Source: Rickettsiales bacterium (GTDB lineage Bacteria > Pseudomonadota > Alphaproteobacteria > Rickettsiales > UBA1997). Taken from it: a stretch of DNA of 15,800 bases. This document shows, piece after piece, positions 6,997 through 13,459 of this stretch (position 1 is the stretch's first letter; each line of letters opens with the position of its first letter). The stretch covers positions 1-15,800 of the forward strand of contig JAITAR010000091.1 in NCBI GenBank assembly GCA_031284025.1, read 5' to 3'. The notes below the pieces were generated by a model. It was given only the letters and a program-made list of their open reading frames with translations, was not told where the DNA came from and did not search any database. The position numbers were made by a program, and so were the translations under genes.

Positions 6997-9024
6997 ATGA
7001 CTATTGATAGTATTTTGATGGACAACGCCACTCTGAAGCTAATGGCAAATTCTCTGAGATTTTTATCCATAGAAGCGATATCAAAGGCTAATTCTGGCCA
7101 TCCTGGACTACCACTGGGCTTTGCAGATGTGGCAACGGTATTATTTGCTAACTTTTTAAAATTTAATCCCAGTGATCCCCACTGGTTCGACAGAGACAGA
7201 TTTGTGCTGTCGGCGGGGCATGGTTCTATGCTACTCTACTCTTTACTATATCTGACGGGCTATGAAGACTGTACTCTGGAAGAAATAAAAAATTTCAGAC
7301 AATTGGGTTCGAAGACTGCTGGTCATCCAGAATATGGGCATCTTGGAGGAATTGAGACAACTACCGGTCCCCTGGGCCAGGGTGTGGCAAATGCCGTTGG
7401 CATGGCCATAGCGGAAAGACATTTAAATGCGAAATTTGGCGATGAGACTTCCAATCACAAAACTTACTGTATGATGGGTGATGGCTGCCTCATGGAGGGC
7501 ATAAGCTATGAAGCACTTTCTATAGCCGGGAATTTGTGCCTAAAAAACCTAATATTACTCTGGGACAATAACGGAATTACTATAGATGGAAGCACTTCAA
7601 TCACTAGAAATGAAAATATGAAGATGCGCATGGAATCCATAGGATTCAATTATCTGGAAGCGGATGGACATGACTATGGCTCCATAGGAGATGTCATCGG
7701 ATTAGCTCAGAACAGTGATAGACCAGTTTTCATATCATTTAGAACAAAAATAGGATTTGCTTCCCCTAAACAGGGGAGCAATAAATGTCACGGTTCTCCT
7801 CTAACTAAGGAGGAACTGGCGGAAACTAAAAAAAAACTTGGCTGTGAAAATTGGCAAAATTTTGAGATTCCGGATGAAATTCTAAATCTATGGAAAAATG
7901 TGGGCCATAGAAATGACGCCGTCTATCGAGAATGGACTAATGGCCATCAAAGTGGATGCGAACTAGAAAAATTTATTGGAGCTGCAACTCGAAAAAGTTC
8001 ATCGAACTATCAGTTACCAGATTGGATGATTAGTTTGCACCAATTCAACGACGAGATAGTAAAGACCCAGCATGAAGAGGCTACACGAAAATCTTCGCAG
8101 AAGGTTCTAGAGCTGCTAACGGAAAATTTGGAAACAATGGTGGGAGGTAGTGCAGATTTAACTAGTTCTGTGCTTACCGATACAATTAGTACAAAAACTA
8201 GGGTAACGAAAGATTCCTATGGGGGCCGCTACATAGACTATGGAATACGAGAGCATGCTATGGCCGGCATAATGAATGGTTTAGCACTGCATGGTCTGTT
8301 ACCCTATGGAGGAACGTTTCTGTGTTTTGCCGACTACGCCAAACCATCAATCAGATTGGCCGCTCTTATGGGTTTACGCTGTCTATTCATATTTACCCAC
8401 GATAGCATAGGGCTTGGAGAGGATGGCCCAACCCACCAGCCCGTTGAACATCTGGCAAGTCTTAGAGCCATTCCAAATCTAAACGTCTTCAGACCGGCGG
8501 ATCTGATGGAAACTTCACTCTGTTACGAAATAGCTATAGAAAGTGTCAGCACCCCATCGGCTATGGTACTGTCTAGGCAAGCAGTTCCCTCTGTGTTAGC
8601 TAAAACAGCAGAAAATAATCCTGTAGAGAGAGGTGCCTATATATTGGCAGAAAATATTAATGCCGTTGTAACCATAATTGCTACAGGTAGTGAAGTGGCA
8701 TTGGCATTAGAAGTTCGCAATAGGCTGGAGCAGATGGAGGTGCCAACCAGTGTTGTGTCTGCTCCCTGTCTGAATATCTTTGATCGCCAGAGTGAAGACT
8801 ACAGAAACAGTGTTATAAATCCAAACACAACAAAAGTCGCCATAGAAGCTGGCAATGCACACGGATGGCATAAATACATTGGCAAAGACGGACTATTCTT
8901 TGGAATTGGAGAAAACAGCTTTGGCATCTCCGGCCCTGCAAAGCAGGTCTACGAATACTTTGGGATTAGCGAAGACAACATCACCCGAGAGATCCTTAAG
9001 TATCTAGAAAGGAAGCGCAGTTAG
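6997..9024 (+). CDS. tkt: Transketolase
   Basis: Transketolase is a thiamine-diphosphate enzyme that moves two-carbon units between sugar phosphates in the pentose phosphate pathway; it acts in the cytosol. The 675-residue length fits. Visible motifs: SGHPG with H35, SAGHGSMLLYSLLYLTGY (72-89), the TTGPLGQG loop (122-129), the cofactor-binding motif starting at GDG (161-163) and ending at NN (191-192), and in the pyrimidine domain DYGIREHAMAGIMNG with the conserved activating glutamate, then GLGEDGPTHQPVEHLASLRA. A C-terminal domain with IIATGSEV follows. The start at 6997 is not backed by a Shine-Dalgarno sequence; the ATG at codon 8 is an alternative. With rpe in the same window it supports an active non-oxidative branch. 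It converges with rpsD. Confidence 0.96.
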   Translation: MTIDSILMDNATLKLMANSLRFLSIEAISKANSGHPGLPLGFADVATVLFANFLKFNPSDPHWFDRDRFVLSAGHGSMLLYSLLYLTGYEDCTLEEIKNFRQLGSKTAGHPEYGHLGGIETTTGPLGQGVANAVGMAIAERHLNAKFGDETSNHKTYCMMGDGCLMEGISYEALSIAGNLCLKNLILLWDNNGITIDGSTSITRNENMKMRMESIGFNYLEADGHDYGSIGDVIGLAQNSDRPVFISFRTKIGFASPKQGSNKCHGSPLTKEELAETKKKLGCENWQNFEIPDEILNLWKNVGHRNDAVYREWTNGHQSGCELEKFIGAATRKSSSNYQLPDWMISLHQFNDEIVKTQHEEATRKSSQKVLELLTENLETMVGGSADLTSSVLTDTISTKTRVTKDSYGGRYIDYGIREHAMAGIMNGLALHGLLPYGGTFLCFADYAKPSIRLAALMGLRCLFIFTHDSIGLGEDGPTHQPVEHLASLRAIPNLNVFRPADLMETSLCYEIAIESVSTPSAMVLSRQAVPSVLAKTAENNPVERGAYILAENINAVVTIIATGSEVALALEVRNRLEQMEVPTSVVSAPCLNIFDRQSEDYRNSVINPNTTKVAIEAGNAHGWHKYIGKDGLFFGIGENSFGISGPAKQVYEYFGISEDNITREILKYLERKRS

Positions 9025-9035
9025 TTAATTAACTA
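9022..9035. other. 14-bp perfect palindrome at the tkt stop codon
   Basis: TAGTTAATTAACTA is fully self-complementary and its first three bases are the tkt stop. No T-run follows. The 53-base tkt/rpsD spacer also has the palindrome AGAGCTCT (9067-9074), three bases beyond the rpsD stop. Confidence 0.4.
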
Positions 9036-9077
9036 GTAAATATCGAGGATACTACAAAGACAGCTGAGAGCTCTACT

Positions 9078-9692
9078 CTACCTAGAATAATACTCCACCA
9101 CCAGATTAACGTCCATGGTTACTGGATATGGCACGTCCTCTAGGTTAGGTACAGCATTGTATTTCGCCAGAAAATTGTCCCTATCCAAATTGATATAGCT
9201 AGGAACATCCCTCTCCATTCTAGTGAGACTTTCAATAACTATAGGGATTTTTCTTGCTGCACTTTCCAATTCAACGGAATCACCTGGTTTTAGCGTAATC
9301 GATGGTATATTGACTATTTTTCCATTAACTTTGACATGTCGATGATTCACCATCTGTCTTGCGGCAAACATCGTCGGAACAAAATTCGCTCTATATACTA
9401 TAGCGTCTAGCCTACTCTCCAGCAGCCCCACAAAAGACTGGGCGGTATCTTTCTTTGCTCTTCTAGCCTTCATGAAAAGATTTCTAAACTGCGTCTCACT
9501 TATATTTGCATAGTATCCCTTCAACTTCTGCTTAGCCCTCAGCTGCAGACCATAGGTGGTGTCCCTTCTGGCCGCAGTTCCATGCTGACCCGATCTATAG
9601 TTTTTCTTATTGTAGGGATCATTCGCTCTTCCCCACAGATTAACACCCAACACTCTACTGATTCTTTTTTTTGTGCCTACTCTCTTAGTCAT
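9078..9692 (-). CDS. rpsD: 30S ribosomal protein S4
   Basis: S4 is a primary 16S rRNA-binding protein that nucleates small-subunit assembly and contributes to decoding accuracy. The 204-residue protein shows the alphaproteobacterial pattern: a basic N-terminus, RRVLGVNLWGR-like segment (12-22), YRSGQHG (32-38), LQLRAKQKLKGYY, then the S4 RNA-binding domain from about 88 to 150 (LESRLDAIVYRANF, ARQMVNHRHVKVNGKIVNIPS, LKPGDSVEL). It has no N-terminal zinc-binding cysteines, so it is the zinc-free form. The C-terminus ends in VEYYSR, typical of the family. The ATG at 9692 gives the expected start without a clear Shine-Dalgarno sequence. A decayed insertion sequence begins only 84 bases upstream, so the promoter must lie in that short gap or inside the element end; I see no convincing one. 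Confidence 0.96.
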   Translation of the reverse strand: MTKRVGTKKRISRVLGVNLWGRANDPYNKKNYRSGQHGTAARRDTTYGLQLRAKQKLKGYYANISETQFRNLFMKARRAKKDTAQSFVGLLESRLDAIVYRANFVPTMFAARQMVNHRHVKVNGKIVNIPSITLKPGDSVELESAARKIPIVIESLTRMERDVPSYINLDRDNFLAKYNAVPNLEDVPYPVTMDVNLVVEYYSR

Positions 9693-9776
9693 TTTAGTTC
9701 AAAATTCTTTAAAAAAGACCTACAGCACTAAGGTTAGCCAATTATTTTTAATAAAGCAATGTTTGTGTAAAATTCA

Positions 9777-9801
9777 GGGACTTCACTCTATTTCTTGCTT
9801 T
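9777..9801 (+). repeat. Left terminal inverted repeat of the insertion sequence
   Basis: It begins GGGACTTCACT, then CT, ATTTCT, T, GCTTT. Compared with the inverse of the right end it differs at three positions only. Confidence 0.75.
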
Positions 9802-9836
9802 CGCCTCCCGCTAATCATTCTGGGCCAGTTTTGAGT

Positions 9837-10861
9837 TCATTCTGGAATTCTCTTGGTAGAGAAAATGTATTGTCTTGGACTTCTAATGTTTTCTAGTAAA
9901 TTGTAGTTTATACTAGATACACAATAACTACTATACTTCTCTATATCAGCTATGAATAAAGTTCTATTGACCCAGAGAAGTACCGCTATCTGCATAGCTA
10001 ATAGTGATCTGTTGAATGCCTTTTTTTTGTTGAATCTTGCAAAGCTACCCCTATTAAAGCTTTCTACTAGACAAGTTTCTGCTTTATCTACTATATGTCT
10101 ATCACAGTCTAGGGAAGGTGAATTCTTCTTTCTACTGTGGCTTTTTTCTACTATTTCTCTGATTAGTTTACCTTCACTATCTCTAAGAAGTTTTCCTTTT
10201 TTGTCTTTTTTATCTTTACTATCTTTCTATGGTTAAAGTTTATTAACCTATGGTAACTCCAATTGCTATCACCGGCTATCATTTCTATTCTATTTCTATT
10301 CTGTGACCAAAAATAGCATTGTTATAGTCCAATGAGTTATCTGAGTTTCCTCCAGAACAGTCATTAAGTATTCTATTTATAGTCTTCTGAAAACCAAATT
10401 TGCATTCCTGTTACTGTTTAGACTTATTTCAAATGCAACAATTTTACCTCTTCTTCTATCAAGAACAATCCATATTTTAACAAATTCCTTTCGTTTTTTT
10501 TAAAATCGTAGAAACAACTGTAGGGTTCATCTAATTCTAGTATCTCTATAGTTCTAGGTTTATTTTTCTTTCTTTTCTCTAGATCAGAGGAAAATAGCTT
10601 TGAAGCAGATTTAATTCATTTAACAATGACATCGTAGGATATTTTGGTATTAAAGTATAACTCTATTACTCTCCGAATACTATTCTTGGACATACTATGA
10701 ACATAGAGCGGAAGACACATTCTCTTCTGTTCGGAAGATCTTTTAACTCTTCCATCATTTTCGCTAAATGATCTGGAACAATTATTGCAGTAATATCTCT
10801 GCTTACCGTACTTGTTTCCATTACACTTTATTTTTTCACTATAGCAGTATTTGCATTTCAT
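9837..10861 (-). pseudogene. IS1-family transposase, broken by a stop and frameshifts
   Basis: Read on the minus strand, an ATG at 10861 opens 81 codons: a zinc ribbon (MKCKYCYSEK with a second CNNC pair) and a helix-turn-helix-like segment, ending at TGA 10618-10616. The same frame continues past the TGA to PRTIEILELDEPYSCFYDF, which carries the first catalytic Asp. At a run of eight A (minus strand; 10494-10501) the homology moves to the -1 frame with KIWIVLDRRRGKIVAFEIS. It shifts again near 10381-10390 to reach NRILNDCSGG and LDYNNAIF, and stops at TAG 10287-10285. The C-terminal part is an open frame at 10226-9837 with DRHIVDKAETCLVESFNRG, containing the presumed catalytic Glu, and ARFNKKKAFNRSL, both IS1-like. 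That fragment opens with a lysine-aspartate rich stretch not expected in the family. The multiple lesions make it non-functional. Confidence 0.75.
10231..10303. repeat. Small repeats inside the transposase remnant
   Basis: Three kinds lie together where the reading frame is lost: a stem GGTTAA (10231-10236) with TTAACC (10243-10248); a direct repeat GCTATCA at 10265-10271 and 10275-10281; and two tandem copies of an 11-base unit, TTTCTATTCTA and TTTCTATTCTG (10282-10303). Replication slippage may have created part of the damage. Confidence 0.5.
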
Positions 10862-10915
10862 AGATTATATCAGGAATATGACTAAAGCTAAAATAGGCTA
10901 GATAATTGACATTAA

Positions 10916-10940
10916 AAAGCGAGAAATGAAGTGAAGTCCC
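10916..10940 (-). repeat. Right terminal inverted repeat of the insertion sequence
   Basis: Inverse complement of the left end with 22 of 25 matches. It ends 17 bases before the -35 box of the tRNA-Ala promoter. Confidence 0.75.
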
Positions 10941-10957
10941 CCCAATACTTGGATACG

Positions 10958-10986
10958 TTGCTTTTTTGTTTTATTTATTCTATAGT
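10958..10986 (+). promoter_or_regulatory. Promoter of tRNA-Ala
   Basis: TTGCTT (10958-10963), 17 bases and TATAGT (10981-10986) predict a start close to 10993, essentially at the mature tRNA 5' end. The bases between the -10 and the start, GCCCGGT, form a GC-rich discriminator as is common at stringently controlled stable-RNA promoters. Confidence 0.6.
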
Positions 10987-10993
10987 GCCCGGT

Positions 10994-11070
10994 GGGGATA
11001 TAGCTCAGTTGGCTAGAGCGTCTGCTTTGCACGCAGGATGTCGTGGGTTCGAGTCCCATTATCTCCACCA
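10994..11070 (+). tRNA. tRNA-Ala (anticodon UGC)
   Basis: The 77 bases fold as a full cloverleaf. The acceptor stem pairs GGGGATA with TATCTCC (one G-U pair); the D arm is GCTC/GAGC; the anticodon stem is TCTGC/GCAGG around loop TTTGCAC with anticodon TGC at 11028-11030; the T arm is GTGGG, loop TTCGAGT, CCCAT. The discriminator is A and the CCA end is encoded (11068-11070). The gene stands alone, not inside a 16S-23S spacer. Six T follow the CCA directly (11072-11077). On the opposite strand a 60-codon open frame is an artefact. Confidence 0.97.
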
Positions 11071-11095
11071 ATTTTTTCACTTTAGAGCCTAGCCG

Positions 11096-11148
11096 GGAGA
11101 ATACAAAGAGTTTTTTGAGTCTCGGAGGTGGTTGGGCTATTCTCCGAG
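11096..11148. other. Inverted repeats at the tRNA trailer / transglutaminase 3' end
   Basis: GGAGAATA (11096-11103) pairs perfectly with TATTCTCC (11138-11145). Competing with it, CTCGGA (11121-11126) pairs with TCCGAG (11143-11148). The transglutaminase TAG (11139-11137) falls inside. No U-tract follows in either direction, so termination is only a guess. Confidence 0.35.
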
Positions 11149-12549
11149 GAATTCGACGGAATGTTTTATTTTGGTTTTTAGATTGTTTAGTGATCCGTTT
11201 CTACTGTAATTGATAGTATTTCTTATGTCATTGTACACGAAGATATGTGAAATCGGCAATTTACCGGAATAGATGCCCCAAGTGGGATCTATTGGTATCC
11301 ATGTGCTATTATGATAGACCATAACCCAGGCATGGTTTTCAAAATGCTTCTTTTCAAAGTTGTAACTTAGGCCGCTTATTGTCTTTGATGGTATATTTAT
11401 AGCCCTCAGTAGGTCCTGGTAGAGGATGGCGTAGTGTTCACAGACACCTCTTTTAATCTTTAAAATATCTCTGGAGGTCATTCTTACACCAACGAGTCTG
11501 TCGTCGTAGGTCATGTTGCTGTGAACCCATTCTGCGATTCTGATGTAAATCGGTAGATCGGTACCATTGCTACCGCTGTCTATTTCGTTTACAACGCTAC
11601 TCAAATAGCTAGAATCACTTTTACCTATCTCTGTGGTGGTACTAAAATCAAAATTATTCTCCCAGTCAAAACTATTGTAGCTGTTAAGTAGTATTGCTTC
11701 CAGGCGCGCAAAGGATTTTTTTGAGTTGAAATTTTTGAACCTAAATTCAACGCCGTCATCGGTTATCCTTATTAGATTGCCATCAATGTAGTCCATCTGA
11801 CCGTTGGACGCACTGTATTCTAGAATTTCGTTGTTTCCACCTACATAGTTCAGTGGCATTCTGATAGTTAGATTTTTTATGCCCATGCTGTCTTCTATTT
11901 CTATATCGGTCGACACTTTCCACTTTGCTTTTTCTCGAGTCATAGCAAATGTGTCATGAAATCCGCTACTTCCTATGGTTCCATTCCATCTAAAAACTTC
12001 ACTGTCTCTGCTGAAGAGATAGTTCAGAGAATACAGAGTCATGTTGGTGGGAACCTGCACCTCCAAATTTGCCTTTGCCCCTCTGGCAAACTTCGGAATG
12101 TCAACGGATTCTCGCCTTATGTAGGGAATTTTTTGTATTTCATCATTGTCGAGCTGGTATCTAAATTTTATTTCAATTTCTTGAAGATTGAAAATTTTTT
12201 CAAATTTAAAATCTAACTTATTTCCCCCAAAACTGCTCTCAAAATGGCCATTACCAAGAACTTTGGCTTCAATAATGCTTACTTTGCTTTCTTCGTCGAA
12301 GGAAATGCTCCAGTTGTCATAGTAATAATTTTGTCCAGTTAACACCGCCTTCATTCTAGTGGTAACCTCTATCTCTTGGCCTGCCCCATTGAAAATATTC
12401 CTTTGATTCCAGGTCTTTACTAGTAGCTCAGCTAAAACATTGCTAGCTGGAATGAAAGCAATTGTCAGTAGTATGCTAAGTAATTTTTTATTGCTGGCCA
12501 AAGTAAATTTCCTATCTCCGTTACTATTTACTAAAATTTTCCACTCCAT
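11137..12549 (-). CDS. Exported transglutaminase-like cysteine protein
   Basis: The C-terminal third has the transglutaminase-like core with an intact triad: C370 in GVCEHYA, H406 in ENHAWV and D421 in PIDPTWG, about the spacing seen in bacterial members. Such proteins may act as proteases, amidases or cross-linkers; the substrate here is unknown. Residues about 20-40 form a hydrophobic stretch ending in SNVLA-E that looks like a cleavable signal peptide, so the protein is probably exported to the periplasm. Residues 45-330 look beta-rich and I recognise no domain with certainty; the layout recalls proteins with an N-terminal DUF3857-like region. The ATG at 12549 is used, but TTG at 12501, with AGGA eight bases upstream, would give a conventional 24-residue signal peptide. 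It is divergent from rpe. Confidence 0.82.
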   Translation of the reverse strand: MEWKILVNSNGDRKFTLASNKKLLSILLTIAFIPASNVLAELLVKTWNQRNIFNGAGQEIEVTTRMKAVLTGQNYYYDNWSISFDEESKVSIIEAKVLGNGHFESSFGGNKLDFKFEKIFNLQEIEIKFRYQLDNDEIQKIPYIRRESVDIPKFARGAKANLEVQVPTNMTLYSLNYLFSRDSEVFRWNGTIGSSGFHDTFAMTREKAKWKVSTDIEIEDSMGIKNLTIRMPLNYVGGNNEILEYSASNGQMDYIDGNLIRITDDGVEFRFKNFNSKKSFARLEAILLNSYNSFDWENNFDFSTTTEIGKSDSSYLSSVVNEIDSGSNGTDLPIYIRIAEWVHSNMTYDDRLVGVRMTSRDILKIKRGVCEHYAILYQDLLRAINIPSKTISGLSYNFEKKHFENHAWVMVYHNSTWIPIDPTWGIYSGKLPISHIFVYNDIRNTINYSRNGSLNNLKTKIKHSVEFLGE

Positions 12550-12658
12550 CTGTATCCATCAGAATTATTCTTTGTTTTTGCATATAATATCGACTATTTT
12601 TCGAAAAAATTCATTTTTATTTCAGAATAACAGATAATAAATATTGTTCAAGTTAAAT

Positions 12659-12687
12659 TTGAATCAAATGTGGAAAAAATATATTTT
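12659..12687 (+). promoter_or_regulatory. Tentative rpe promoter
   Basis: TTGAAT (12659-12664), a 17-base spacer and TATTTT (12682-12687) predict a start near 12694, which fits translation from the ATG at 12736. The -35 overlaps a small palindrome, ATTTG-AAT-CAAAT (12657-12669). A TATAAT on the plus strand at 12583 lacks a partner -35. Confidence 0.4.
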
Positions 12688-12735
12688 TGTTTTAGTCTCC
12701 AGAACAATTACCATTTGATGACTTTTTGTTCCCTA

Positions 12736-13434
12736 ATGAGTACTAAAGCTGTGAAAATTGCTCCATCAATCCTGTCGGCGAATCTTTCCGTAATTGGAGA
12801 GGAAGTGAAAAAATTAGTCGAAGCTGGCGCCGAAATCATTCATCTGGACGTTATGGATGGGCATTTTGTGCCAAATATAACCTTTGGTCCGGGATTTATC
12901 GAGGATCTAGGAAAACATGTGATGCCAAGAATCATATTGGACGTTCACCTAATGATTGAAAATCCGGATTTGTACATCAAGGAATTTGCAAATGTCATCA
13001 GTGATATACCACGCAAGGATGTAATAACTGTACACTATGAAAGTACGATACACATCAATAGGACTATAGGTAAAATTCGATCGCTAGGTCTTAGGGCTGG
13101 AATAGCTCTGATTCCCACAACGGATGAGAATGTTCTAAAATACCTGCTGGACGAGGTGGATCTAATACTAGTTATGACTGTCAGTCCAGGTTATGGGGGT
13201 CAGAATTTTATGGAATCCCAACTCAAAAAAATTAGAAATATAAAAAAAATTATAGACGAAAGTGGTAGAAAAATAGATTTGGAAGTTGATGGCGGTATTA
13301 ATCGACAAAGTGGCAAATTAGCCAGAGATGCGGGAGCAAACATACTAGTGGCTGGATCATACATATTCGGCAGCTACAACTACCGGGAGAGAATTGATAG
13401 TCTGAAAAATCTGAACTATATGGACAAAGCATAA
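12736..13434 (+). CDS. rpe: Ribulose-phosphate 3-epimerase
   Basis: This TIM-barrel enzyme interconverts ribulose 5-phosphate and xylulose 5-phosphate, feeding transketolase, which is also encoded in the window. It starts KIAPSILSAN (7-16) as the family does. Metal and catalytic residues are present: H36 and D38 in IIHLDVMDGHFVPN, H71 in DVHLMIENP, and D185 in LEVDGGIN. The phosphate-binding region includes VSPGYGGQ (149-156) and the later VAGSYIFG. The open frame extends 22 codons upstream to a GTG, but the ATG at 12736 gives 232 residues, the usual length, and lies after the likely promoter; ATG 12718 is also possible. No clear Shine-Dalgarno sequence is visible. It converges with the M23 peptidase gene; the palindrome AACTATAGTT overlaps its stop codon. 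Confidence 0.95.
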   Translation: MSTKAVKIAPSILSANLSVIGEEVKKLVEAGAEIIHLDVMDGHFVPNITFGPGFIEDLGKHVMPRIILDVHLMIENPDLYIKEFANVISDIPRKDVITVHYESTIHINRTIGKIRSLGLRAGIALIPTTDENVLKYLLDEVDLILVMTVSPGYGGQNFMESQLKKIRNIKKIIDESGRKIDLEVDGGINRQSGKLARDAGANILVAGSYIFGSYNYRERIDSLKNLNYMDKA

Positions 13435-13442
13435 CTATAGTT
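13433..13442. other. 10-bp palindrome at the rpe stop codon
   Basis: AACTATAGTT overlaps the rpe TAA in the 25-base gap between the convergent rpe and M23 genes. No T-run follows. Confidence 0.3.
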
Positions 13443-13459
13443 GACTGCTAATCTCTAAA

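Larger units (their letters stand above)
9777..10940 (-). mobile_element. Decayed IS1-like insertion sequence with terminal inverted repeats
   Basis: The element is bounded by inverted repeats at 9777-9801 and 10916-10940 that match at 22 of 25 positions. They enclose one broken transposase frame on the minus strand, starting 55 bases inside the right end. Total length is about 1164 bases, longer than classical IS1 but within the range reported for the wider IS1 family. The right end runs into extra C residues (10941-10943), so the outer border is uncertain by a few bases. I find no matching target-site duplication, which suggests an old insertion or later rearrangement. It sits between rpsD and the tRNA-Ala promoter. 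This accounts for the longest stretch without an intact gene in the window. Confidence 0.75.

Noticed and set aside
9952..10236. 94-codon plus-strand frame rich in Leu, Phe and Ser
   Set aside because: It is the shadow of the lysine-rich C-terminal transposase fragment on the minus strand, which shows recognisable IS1-type motifs.
10616..10618. TGA read as tryptophan (recoded genetic code)
   Set aside because: The in-frame TGA occurs only in a transposase with other frameshifts and stops. All intact genes use TGG for tryptophan and have no internal TGA.
9837..10861. Functional transposase made by programmed frameshifting
   Set aside because: One slippage at the A8 run would not be enough: a TGA lies upstream, and another frame change and a TAG lie downstream.
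10898..11080. 60-codon minus-strand frame beginning MKKLVEIMGLEPTTSC
   Set aside because: It is the antisense of tRNA-Ala plus the insertion-sequence end; such frames opposite tRNAs are a familiar annotation artefact.
11072..11148. Intrinsic terminator of tRNA-Ala
   Set aside because: The T6 run precedes the inverted repeats instead of following them, so the usual stem plus U-tract order is absent.
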